Below, piece after piece: positions 1 to 9,600 of a DNA stretch of 64,000 bases. The stretch lies in assembly GCA_947247005.1 (NCBI GenBank), contig OX365959.1, forward strand, positions 36,989,097 to 37,053,096, in the 5' to 3' direction. The first letter of the stretch is position 1. Each line of letters begins with the position of its first letter. Both the position numbers and the translations under genes were made by a program. The notes beneath the pieces were generated by a model. That model made no database searches, was not told the origin of the DNA, and saw only the letters and a program-made list of their open reading frames with translations. The DNA comes from Spisula solida (Eukaryota; Mollusca; Bivalvia; Venerida; Mactridae).

Positions 1-1359
1 AGGGAAGGTAAAGGTTATGGAACAGACAGCGAAGATGCTTCGTCGTCCCGGGAAGTGGAACTCAAATGTCTCTCAGACACGCCGGAGAAAGGTAAACTTT
101 AATTTTGTCCACCGTTCATTTTTGTGAAATTGTGTTCATTTTGTTTGTGCCCTTTTGTACGCAAGTGCATTGTTCATCATTATAGTTCTTCGTTTCTTTC
201 AAAAGTGAATATATAGATATATAGTATCTATTGAGTGTTGATAGTGGGTTGTGGTCGTCCTTTTGATCTGTTCTTGTCTTCTCGCTCCTGCAACGGATTT
301 GTTTCACTGACAGAGGCGATCAGGCTATCGGAGTGAGATTTCGTGTGTTTTTTGCAGCTGGTTTTTGACTACAGTTCCAAGTAGAAATTTGTAAACATTG
401 GAACACGAATGTAGCCATAAGTGTTTTATTTCTTCATCGATTTCTATGAAATATTCGCCACGCTAAGGGGAACATTATTTGCTTTCCATGAAATATAAAA
501 TCTTTTTCAGCGGCTGTGCCGTTTTGTCCATTACCCTGTGAAACCGTGGAACGTGTAGGTTTCACAGGGTAATGGAAAAATCGGTAAAGCTGCTGAAAAA
601 GATCTTATATTTCATGTAAAGCAAATAATTTCCCCCTTAGCGTGGCGTATATTTCATAGAAATCGATGAAGAAATAAAATACTTATGTCTATTTTATTTT
701 CCAATGTTTACAAATTTCTTTTTGTAACTGTAGTCAAAAGTCACGTGGTATTGCTACACTGAATTTGCATGTCTATCAAATTTGCACGTACAGTTTCTGC
801 TGGGTGTTGCAAATACATGCTTTGTATGTTGATGAGTTTGGTCATCCTTGTGATTCGTGCCGGTCTATTGACTCTATTGGCTGACTGGGAGAGTTGTTGC
901 GTTTCGTATTTGTTTAGTTTCATTTTTTCTTGTGCAGTGTTGTGGTTGTCCTTGTGACTTTTCCTGCAAGCAGTGATTTTTGTTTCATGTGTGTTCTTCT
1001 TTGCATCTTTCAGGCTTTGCAGTTTCTATGCAACTTTCTCCGTCCGATTTGCTAAGCAAATTATATAACTTTTGACATTGCATGGCCTCCAACCTTGTAA
1101 ATACATTCTCGTTGACAAGCGTACATTCCTTGTCTGAATCTGGTCTTGGAACCACCGATGTACAAGGATGGTATACAGTGTGAAGTATTTTCCCCTAAAT
1201 CTTAAACACTCACATCTTCTAATTTCAGAACATCAAAAAGATTGGAATGATACCGCGGACAATGTGGACCATGCAACAAATACAGTTGTAGTTTCTGAGG
1301 ATGAAGTCTACGTGAGAAAAGGTTTATATGAACATTATCACTATGTGCTGACGATATAG
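1..1359 (+). CDS. 3' end of a spliced gene (last two exons), product unknown
   Basis: Two exons fit together. Exon A occupies 1-91 (open at the window edge) and ends in a good donor (AAAG|GTAAAC at 91/92). Exon B occupies 1229-1359, follows the acceptor CTAATTTCAG, and ends in TAG at 1357-1359. Exon A read from base 1 leaves one base over and exon B supplies two, so the phase-1 join is exact. The joined C-terminus has about 73 residues. It is acidic and rich in S, E and D (for example GTDSEDASSSREVE) and ends in a tyrosine-rich tail (DEVYVRKGLYEHYHYVLTI). No domain is recognised; a disordered or cytoplasmic tail is the best inference. The 1.1 kb intron holds a fold-back element. The alternative is chance open frames, but splice signals, phase and composition all agree. 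Confidence 0.5.
361..742. repeat. Fold-back MITE in an intron
   Basis: A long imperfect palindrome. The left arm (about 361-549) begins TTTTTGACTACAG and runs through TTCACAGGGTAATGG-like sequence. The right arm (about 560-742) is its reverse complement and ends CTGTAGTCAAAAG. The arms meet over a loop of about 10 nt near 550, so the transcript could form one hairpin of about 180 bp. There is no coding potential and no clear target duplication. Confidence 0.75.
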
Positions 1360-2134
1360 CAATATCCGCAGCTTAAAACACTTGGTTGAATTTCAAGCTG
1401 TATATCTAGCTAAGCTCCAACAGTATATAGGATCATAAAATATCACTTGAAAGTTTAAACTCTTACAAAGTACTAAATAAATGAGCCATGCACCAAACAC
1501 TGCCGCGGTCCGGGAGGATGAATTTGGTGATAATAATTTCATTGAAATCCGCAAAGAAATAACCAAAGATTCATCAATATTTATCTCTTCTGATGCTATT
1601 TGAAAGTTTGATTATACAGTTCAAGATATATAACTACACCAAAACTCAAAATATCAGTTTGTGGAGTAATTGGAAATATCACACGACTCGAAGTTATTAA
1701 GCAAGACATTACCGAATAATATGACTTCAACAAGTGGACATGTATTTTGAGACACCCTGTAGCTTCAATTATATACAGTCATGTATATACAAGTGGTATT
1801 ATTTATGGTTTTCATAAAATCCTACGATTTTGATGCAACTGCCAAATAATACTCGAAATGATTACCGAAGCGCGCGCAATGCATTATGATCGTTCAGTCA
1901 TAATTCGGCTATTTATAGACTTTCCTATCCATTTTTATATGGTCTTTGCAATTACGTACTCTTTCGTGATTGATGATTATGATATTTTTTGTATATTTAA
2001 ATACTTAGGTCCGTTACCCTGGTATCGTCATGTAGTCAACTGGATTTGTGGTTTGGAAGATGTTGACAAAACACACATAGACAATAAACAGGTATTAACT
2101 CGTATACTAAGTACTTGCTTCATTGTCTTATCTG
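1360..2134. other. Intergenic, no gene seen
   Basis: AT-rich sequence after the end of the plus-strand gene. It holds the poly(A) signal at 1476 and no supported exon. The one open frame (from 1858) runs into the SINE and has no coding character. Confidence 0.5.
1476..1481 (+). terminator. AATAAA polyadenylation signal
   Basis: Canonical AATAAA lies about 117 nt after the stop codon of the plus-strand gene ending at 1359. That spacing suits a short 3' UTR and supports exon B being terminal. In AT-rich DNA the hexamer alone is weak evidence. Confidence 0.35.
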
Positions 2135-2405
2135 ACCGTCCCGATAGCCTAGTGGTTGAGCGTTCGATTCGAAGGCGGGAGGTCTAGGGTTCGATCCCTG
2201 GCCGCGTCATACCAAAGACGAAATAAAAATGGTACCAGAAATTCCGTTGTTAAACGCTCAGTATAAAAGGGAAACTAGCTTCTCTTCTCTCATACCCTCG
2301 TAGCGATGGAGAACATCATGAATGAGGTGTCCAGAGTGATTAATATAAGTTGGAAAAACTTGTTTCACAATTGACTTTAAATAAATTAGTATAAACTAAT
2401 CTGAC
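2135..2405 (+). repeat. tRNA-derived SINE, copy 1
   Basis: The head carries RNA polymerase III boxes: A box TAGCCTAGTGG (2145-2155) and B box GGTTCGATCC (about 2188-2197), the remains of a tRNA-like 5' unit. The body continues through CTCTCATACCCTCGTAGCG and an AATATAAGTTGGAAAA segment to TTAGTATAAACTAATC. Copies at 10563 (+) and 22621 (-) share head or body, which defines a dispersed family of about 270 bp. Confidence 0.75.
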
Positions 2406-2639
2406 CATGTGTACTGCAAAATATACGGGTAACGGTGCTAGGAAGCTGTGTATCGGGCCAGACACCGGGCATATTAAAGAACCAGGATGTTCATTCGAAA
2501 TAAGAGCTAGGCGCACTTCTGCAGCGCCCGACATGCCTGTATCTAATATCTGTCTCCCCCTTCAGGGGCTTTCTCTCAGTCTGTCCCTCTGGTCAGATCA
2601 AGCTGTATCTGCACTGGTAGAGGATGCACCTGCGCCCTT

Positions 2640-2725
2640 GTAGCTGCTACACTATAATGTAAAGTGTCTTTGAACGTGTGTTCGCATGAAAAAGGCGCTA
2701 TATAAATCTGGTATATTTATTCATT
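2640..2725 (+). repeat. Retroelement 3' tail (GGCGCTATATAAAT type)
   Basis: The segment ends in AAGGCGCTATATAAATCTGG and then TTTATT. A GCGCTATATAAAT terminus is a widespread 3' end of CR1/L2-type LINEs and the SINEs they mobilise. The body upstream (2406-2640) is open in one plus frame but looks non-coding and may be the same retroposon. Confidence 0.4.
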
Positions 2726-2793
2726 TAACTCATGCCCCAATCTTATATTGATACACCAAACTGTGTTTACATAATCGGACATTTTTGTTTTAA

Positions 2794-2897
2794 CACAAGT
2801 ACTTGTATCATTGATAAAGAGTAAAAAGAAAAAATGTACAATATAAATTTTCCATTTTTTTACTTTCTACTCTTTATCAATGCAACAGTTACCTGTG
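2794..2897. repeat. Short MITE, family 2, copy 1
   Basis: An imperfect inverted repeat with CACAAGTACTTGTATCATTG on the left and CAATGCAACAGTTACCTGTG on the right. The inner arms read AAAGAGTAAAAAG and its complement around a short AT-rich loop. A diverged copy with the same ends sits at 25949-26075. Confidence 0.55.
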
Positions 2898-3065
2898 GTT
2901 CTACCTTACTAATTTTATTTAACGTCCCGCCGACAGTGTTTTAGTCAAATAAAGACCCTCGACTTTTGACGTTACGTCTTTAAAGGCAATGGAGTACCAT
3001 TTTAATTATGTGGTCTAACCACCAACCAACTGCTTCCCAGCCGTGTCCTCCAACCATATGACCAC

Positions 3066-3290
3066 ATATCGCTGGCTTAGAATTACTATGTCGTAAGTTC
3101 TACTAACGACCTGATAAGACTCGTGCATATTTGAAACCTGCGTCTCAAGGCGCTTCTTCATGTTGACCAAACAGAAGTTTAAAAATATTGTTTTTCCATA
3201 AGTAAAGAGTAGTTTTCAGACAGTTTTTTTCTTGTTTTCGCAAAATATTGAATTTGTACTTACGACCTTCTAATTCTCAGCCAGCGATAT
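3066..3290. repeat. MITE family 1, copy 1
   Basis: Terminal inverted repeats begin ATATCGCTGGCTTAGAATTA and end with the complement GCCAGCGATAT. The 225-bp body matches the copy at 9903-10114 along its length, including AAAGTAAAGAGTA and TTTTCAGACAGTTTT. If the outer TA is the target duplication, the terminal sequence is TCGCTGGCT, in line with TA-targeting Tc1/mariner-type MITEs. There is no coding capacity. Confidence 0.75.
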
Positions 3291-3520
3291 GTCGTCATCA
3301 GTAAATTAAATTCGAATTTTGTTACGGATTTTTAATTCAGGTACAACGAGTTGACATGGTATGCATTAAAGAAAATCGTCGTTGGAAGATTGTGTCAAAC
3401 TGCGCAGCTGTTCTCAGTATGGTATTAATGGTGGTGATAGCTGTATACTTTGCCTGAGTTACATTCCAATATACACTCTACAGTCGTTGGGCATTAAATG
3501 GACTCTGTACACCCAGTTGA

Positions 3521-3716
3521 ATTGATTGCAGATGCGTCAGAACGATTTCGAATTGTTTGTTGTAGATGCATTGATGGAAGATGCGTCTGAACGATTTCCT
3601 ATTGTGTGTTCTAGTTGCATTGATAGCAGATGTGTCAGAACGATTTCGAATTGTTTGTTATAGTTGCATTGATGGCAGATGTGTCGGAATGATCCCAACT
3701 TGTTTGTTCTATGCCA
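3521..3716. repeat. 49-bp tandem repeat, four copies
   Basis: Four adjacent 49-bp units start at 3521, 3570, 3619 and 3668. Each opens ATTGAT...GATG and carries TCAGAACGATTTCGAATTG or a close variant. The last unit is the most diverged. Confidence 0.85.
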
Positions 3717-4165
3717 AATGCGATATCGATATTAAATCTTTTTAGCCCAACGGAAAAAGCTACAAACTGTACATAACATAGATCTGGACTCGCTATTTTA
3801 CTGATGTGTAACTGCCATCATTAAACCGAACTGCCTTCAATGCAGCATGTACTCTGTATGTCATGGATATAATCATACGATATAATATGTCAGTGTCATG
3901 GCAATATGGACTTAAATGTGTCACAATAAACATTATGTAGATATTTCAATGTTTCCATGACAACGAAATGCGCACAATAGAGGACTGTAGGCACATTGTT
4001 TTTAACATATTTTTGTCTATTAGAAGTTTGGTATACGTATGTAATATACATGTACATGAGTTTATGAGCATATTACATGTAAATGGATGAGACTTGAATA
4101 AATAAAATATTTAAAGATTGATTTATTTCAAACATAAGGCTTGAAACTCCACAGTTTACATTATT
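3717..4165. other. Non-coding, nothing recognised
   Basis: AT-rich sequence between the 49-bp array and the LINE 3' end. No exon, RNA gene or repeat was recognised. Confidence 0.4.
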
Positions 4166-4169
4166 ATAG

Positions 4170-5157
4170 TCGTATAGTAATAATAATAAAGTCTTTATTT
4201 AAAGAGGCAACACAGTTGGGTATGCCCAGTCTTCCCTGTACATTTATAAAAAGTACGATTTAATAATATTTTATTGCATTTATTATACACAAAGGGATTG
4301 GGCACAAGTTATTTCAACATTATTGAAGCCCTCTCCCAGAATATTAACAAAGTCATGGCAACTGCAAGAAAATACATAGACAATATCATAATTCAAACAA
4401 TCGTATAGCTATAAAATTACAATCGATATTGGTATTGAAATTAAAGTGGGTGTGGACAAGGGCATGTATGTACTTTATGTATGTACATTTAGAAACGATT
4501 CGAACTCTTCAAATAGCGATACACATTCTGGAATATGTATATGTTTTCCTCAAGAGATAGTGATTCATGTCCTCTTAACAATAAGTCAATAGTTAAATCG
4601 TACATTGACAAATTTCTCATTAGGGTAAACCTTTGTTCATCATACAAACAACATTCAAAAAAATAATGACTAGTGTCTTCACATGGATTTCCGCACCTAC
4701 AAGATAGATCATCCTTAATATTAACTCTATATAAATCATAATTTAAAGCACTACAATTATGTCTTAAGCGAGTATGCCATATATTGCATTTCCTGTCACC
4801 ATCAAAATAGAAAGAAGGTATAACGTTATTTTCGGATTTAAAAGTATTCTTAAAAGACGATAATGTAGGTTTATTTCTAATATTTACTTCTAGGTTGTTC
4901 CACATTCTTATTGTTGAGGGTACGAATGATTTATTACTCAATGCCAGTCGGTTATTCGGAATATTGTAGTTTTCACCATTTCTTAATGGATAGTCAGAAA
5001 AATCTTTTACTTGACCAGGTAGTAAATCTCTTAAATATGTAGGTGCTATGTCGTTATGTATAAAAGTTACATGAATGACAAAGTAATATAAACATATACA
5101 AGTATATATACACAGCTGAAAGAAAGGAAAAGTAATTGAGCAGATATTATAACACAT
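4170..5157 (-). pseudogene. 5'-truncated LINE, RT C-terminal region and 3' UTR
   Basis: On the minus strand about 200 codons match the end of a non-LTR retrotransposon polyprotein. The frame includes APTYLRDLLP, then SFVPSTIRMWNNL (the usual SFxPxxxxxWNxL block), then a cysteine/histidine motif of C-x-CG-x7-H-x3-C form (CRCGNPCEDTSHYFFEC). It stops at 4489. The 3' UTR reaches about 4170 and ends in a (TAA)n-like tract. The catalytic RT domain is missing, so this is a dead 5'-truncated copy. Upstream residues before about codon 35 look like unrelated sequence. A CR1/L2/Daphne-like clade is likely; I cannot separate them by eye. Confidence 0.7.
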
Positions 5158-5199
5158 TGAATGATGGCATAAATAGCATAAAACATTATTGATGGGTTA

Positions 5200-5830
5200 C
5201 TAATTAATCAATGCATCTCTCCAGTGAGAGAGAAGTGTTCTTATATCGCTAGGAAGACAGTTCCATAATATTGCACCAGAGTATGCCAATGATTTTCTGC
5301 AAAAATCTAGTCTGGGTTTTGGAACTGTTAGTAGTTTTTGTTCAAATGACCTCAATGATTTATTTTCATTATAGGTAGAAAGTTGCTCCATATAATTTGG
5401 GAGAAAGCCGTTTAGAGATGTGTACACTAGAATGGCCTTTTTATAGTTAACTCTGTCTGAAAATTTCATCCAATTTAATTGCATAAATAATTCCTCTGTA
5501 GGGTTGTCAAAATCTTTGTCAAGAATAATTCGAGCAGCACGTTTTTGAAATTTATACATATCATTGGAAAGCTCAGTGGTGCAGTTTCCCAAAATAGAAC
5601 GACAGTAGTCTAAATGAGGAAGGATATATGCATTGAAAAACATGTTTCTAGTATGCAGATTTAAAATTGTTTAATTCTCATAAGTCAGTATAATAATGAG
5701 TTGCATTTCTTGAGTGTCATTTGTACTTGTGTTTTCCAATTAAGCGTGCGATCAATATGGACTCCCAGAAGTTTTTCTGTTTTTGAAAATTGAATAGTTT
5801 TTCCATTGGATGAAATTCTTGAATCTTTTT
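5200..5830 (-). pseudogene. Second 5'-truncated LINE, RT thumb and C-terminus
   Basis: A separate LINE relic lies upstream of the first on the same strand. An open frame at 5643-5200 reads AYILPHLDYC...QKRAARIIL...GFLPNYM, a hallmark of the region after the RT palm. Upstream, 5830-5650 in broken frames, gives KLLGVHIDRTLNWKTQ, which normally precedes it. At least one stop or frameshift lies near 5680-5650. The two neighbours are different families: each has its own C-terminal end, and they are not halves of one protein. Non-functional. Confidence 0.7.
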
Positions 5831-5864
5831 CGGAACTGCGGGTTGAGGGAGAAATAAACATCGT

Positions 5865-6068
5865 ATGTACAAATATACACTTAACAAATCTTGCATGTGT
5901 TAAATTTCCAATAACTCGGTCAATACGTGTTTTATCTTTAACATATGCAGCCTGGATAATGTGGAATTACAATTCAATTGATTTTATTAACACACGACAA
6001 AACGTTTTACATTAGCTGTTCCTGATGTCATCATTTGTTCATTCTGTTTGTGAAAATTGTTATCAGAA
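5865..6068. repeat. Shuffled dispersed repeat, copy 1
   Basis: 5875-6010 is a diverged direct match to 54280-54420 (ATACACTTAACAAATCTT, ATAACTCGGT, AACATATGCAGC). The next segment, 6025-6068, matches the following part of the second copy (54421-54462) only as its reverse complement. The two copies therefore differ by an internal inversion. Confidence 0.6.
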
Positions 6069-6091
6069 TGTAATGAAAAGTTGTGGAATAA

Positions 6092-6170
6092 AGATTAGAT
6101 TAGTAAAGTGTTTTCTTCAAAATGAAATACTGAATTTCATTTTGAAGAAAACACTTTACTAATCTAATCT
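6092..6170. repeat. Perfect 37-bp palindrome with 5-nt loop
   Basis: The left arm (6092-6128) begins AGATTAGATTAGTAAAGTG and the right arm (6134-6170) is its exact reverse complement. The loop is ACTGA. There is no mismatch across 37 bp. It lies downstream of the likely poly(A) site of the minus-strand Ig gene. Confidence 0.95.
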
Positions 6171-6265
6171 GCAATGTTATATCTCATTATATTTACAAGC
6201 CATGCACACTATTGCATATACATTTAAATCTTATAAGTGTGCACGTGTTTTTACCGTATAACATT

Positions 6266-6271
6266 TTTATT
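6266..6271 (-). terminator. Poly(A) signal of the Ig-receptor gene
   Basis: The minus strand reads AATAAA about 150 nt after the TGA at 6419-6421, a plausible end for the minus-strand transcript. Confidence 0.35.
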
Positions 6272-6418
6272 TATCAATAGTTCTGAATGAAAAGTTGTGG
6301 ATATGCTAATGGATAACACAATATTCTAACAGGATCCTAATTTCGGTTGCCATCGTAACCAGAGTGAGGATGTCAGAGAATTATTGACTGTCGACGGGCA
6401 TCCAACTATCCTAAAAGC

Positions 6419-6615
6419 TCACCTTAGGCACTTCGCGCTCCGGTGAATCAAAACTTCTACGCTGTCCTCATTGGGCCTTTCTTCACTTATAGTTACTGAC
6501 AAACCACTCTCCTTACGTAAGGGAATGGACTGCGTATTTGTATTTGGCTGTTGCTCATGTGGATATTCATTCATACCGGCCTTCTTAGGTGACTTTTGGC
6601 CATATCGTCCAAGCC
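6419..6615 (-). CDS. Ig-receptor exon 4: cytoplasmic tail
   Basis: The acceptor is TTATTTTTGCAG|GG at 6616/6615. The phase fits exon 3. The tail has about 64 codons, polar (KSPKKAGMNEYPHEQQ, SEERPNEDSVEV). The frame ends at TGA 6421-6419. That TGA is embedded in AAG|GTGAGC, a strong donor consensus at 6423/6422, so the exon might instead be internal and splice onward in phase 2. Confidence 0.55.
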
Positions 6616-9600
6616 CTGCAAAAATAATCAACAATTTGTCACAACTTTTTTATGCTCAAAGACATACGTTTGTATACAAAGGCATATATTTTGGCAATTT
6701 AAAGGCTTCATGGCTTGACTGTGATTAAGGCTTTAGCGGTATGTAAAGAACTGTTATATAACTTGACTTGCTCGAATAGCCTTTTATCACTGGAATACCG
6801 ATCAAACATTAAAGCCAACACATGCATAAACCTATCATCAGCAAGTGCATGAAATACCATAATGCAGTTTATTAATGGCATAGCATTTGCCTGATACATA
6901 AAAATGTACATAGGACAAATATGAAAAAGCATACGTATGGAGTCTCAGTTGACTGTGGTCAGATAATATCGTATTACGACTTAGTCAGAGTTACAGTATG
7001 CAGTGTTCCAATACTGAATACGCCGTACTAGTTGAGCGATTGCAATAACAATTGTCATCAGCATCATCATCATCTGGCGAGCGTCACTTACATAAACACC
7101 TCTTCACATTGATATACAAATACAATGTACATGAATCTGGGAATGTCCAGAAATCGAAAAAGTTTGAAATATATATCATAAAAAGAAAATAGATAATCGG
7201 ACAGGGAATGCAGCACTCAACTTAAACAGCAGAGCACAGAAAACATAAAACACATCACATACCACAAATATACGGCACAATGCCCAACATTACAATTAGA
7301 CGACCTTTTAACAAAAAGGCACAGACAATGCCCTATACATCAAAATATTGAATAACGAGAGATGATTCCAGATGACTGGAACAAGGGTATAATTGTTAAA
7401 TTGCCATACAAGGGAGATATAACACAATGTGATAATTGGAGATGAGTTACTCTATTATCAAACACGGGAAAGCTGGGTTTAGAAACAAAAGTTGTATAAT
7501 TATATCACATCTTCACCATCAGGAATATTATAGAACAAACAACAGAATGGCAATGCAAAACCATCTTAAACTTCATAGATTTCAGAAAAGCATTTGATAG
7601 CATAAATAGAGACTGTATGTGGAAAATTCTAAAAGCATATTGACTACCTGATAAAATAATAACACGGATCAAAACATTCTACACCAACTATGAATGTAGT
7701 GTTTTACACAATGGAGTACAGACAGAATGGTTCAAAGTCACTACAGGAGTACGACAGGGATGTATTCTATCTCCTCTTCTCTTCATCACTACCATAGTCT
7801 GGCGCATGAGAACTGCACTTGGAAACAGGAAGACTGGAATAAGATGGACTTTACACTCCTTTTTAGAAGATCTGGATTTTTCAGATGACATCTGCTTACT
7901 ATCAGGCAGCAAACAACATGTGCAACAAAAACGTCATCGCTTGAATATGCAGCAAAGTTGAAAGGACTTGAAATAAATGTAAAAAAGACAGAGGTTATAG
8001 CCATCAACAACTCATGTCCAACACAAATCATAGTAGAAAATCAAGAAATAGCGGAAGTTGACGAATTAACATAATTTGGAGCCATCGTCAGCAAAGAAAA
8101 TGGAACATCAAAATACATTATAAGTAAAGCAAGAACATAGTCCGGTCAATTATGAAAAAGACCCGGCATTGGACTGTATAGTAAATATTTTTTGGTATTC
8201 TGTTAGTAGTCTAGCATCTAGAGTTTTTAGTGTGAAAAAAAGGTCCAGAGCGTTTCTCAGTTTATTCGTGTAGAGGGATGCTTGAAGTTTAATTTTAGCG
8301 AGGGTGGACAGCTGAGATCATGTAGGTTACCATGGAAACCATGATGGCGTCAAAATTTCCCGCCATTTTTTTAGTACACACTCCGTCTTAATCTAACCTT
8401 TCTAACTAGTATGTACAAACACGTATCAATTTTATTATGTGTAATATTTAAAGTACCGGTATAGAGCTCAGAAATGATAGGTGGGTCAAGGTCATTCAAT
8501 GTCAAGGTCAAGGTCATTTAGAGGTCAAAAGACCTAAAAATGTGTAAAAAATGTGTTTATACCCCAAATAGTTATCATTCATATGCGCAATTTTGTCCAT
8601 ATACTTCATTAATTCATTTCAACATCGCCTGTTATCAGTTGCACTTACAATAAAATTATTTCGTGTTGACATGGCGAATAATAATGAAATAAGGAGGAAT
8701 TTCGTAACCCCACCCCAATTGAAATTGTCCATATATTTTGATAATCATGACAAAACTGTATGCATTGCATTTGCTTCACCAAGTGTAAAAGTGCAAAATG
8801 TGCATACATACTACTGTATGTGCAACCTTATTACACAATGATACCTGGCTCAGCATTCGATTTGATATGTTGACCAATGTCACGAAGGTGAAGGTCATTA
8901 CAAGGTGAAAGTTCAAGACAATTGTTCCAGTCACATTTTTATGTTGTTAAAAGTGCAATAGCTTTGGTTTCTTTTGCTTCAGCGAGGAGTATTTCCTCAA
9001 ATCATGTGTTTTTTTTTGTTTATTTATGTAGGCAGGTGTTTGAAGTTTAATACTAGAGAGGGTGGATAGCTGAAATAAAGTCAGTTACCATACCATGGAA
9101 ACCAAGATGGCGGCCAATATTACAGCTCATAACCAGTCCAAATTTCATAGTCCTGGCCGAAAATCCACAAAATTGATCTAACCTTTCATTGTTTTTTCTT
9201 TAATAATTTCAGTAGACAAGACCGTTGCAATGGAATTTCTGATGGGTGACATTTTGTCACCATTGAGAATTTTAAGAAAATTGGGGTAAAACGTTCCAAA
9301 ATATAAATGAAACTGCGAATTTCTGGAATCGGTGAACTGTAATGCCGTTTTCCATCATAATTCGTAATAAATCACACTAAAATGTTATTATTAAGTTTCA
9401 GTTGAAGACTGTAAATTTTTAGTGTTGTGTATTTATGCAAAAGGGGTTATTTTTGGGTAAAAACATTAAAAACTGCATCTAAAAGTGCGAATTTTCGGAA
9501 TAAGTAGTCTATAACGTCATTAGCCATTTAATTTGATAAATAATCACTGTGATAGTTTCATAGTGACTTGTGATTAAGATATCAAACATCTTCAGCTAGG

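Noticed and set aside
769..957. Hydrophobic 62-codon open frame resembling a membrane peptide
   Set aside because: A T-rich stretch in an intron next to a fold-back MITE; no splice sites in frame and the opposite strand is equally open.
2135..2210. A functional tRNA gene
   Set aside because: A and B boxes are good but the acceptor stem does not pair and the sequence continues as a dispersed repeat with two other copies; it is a SINE head.
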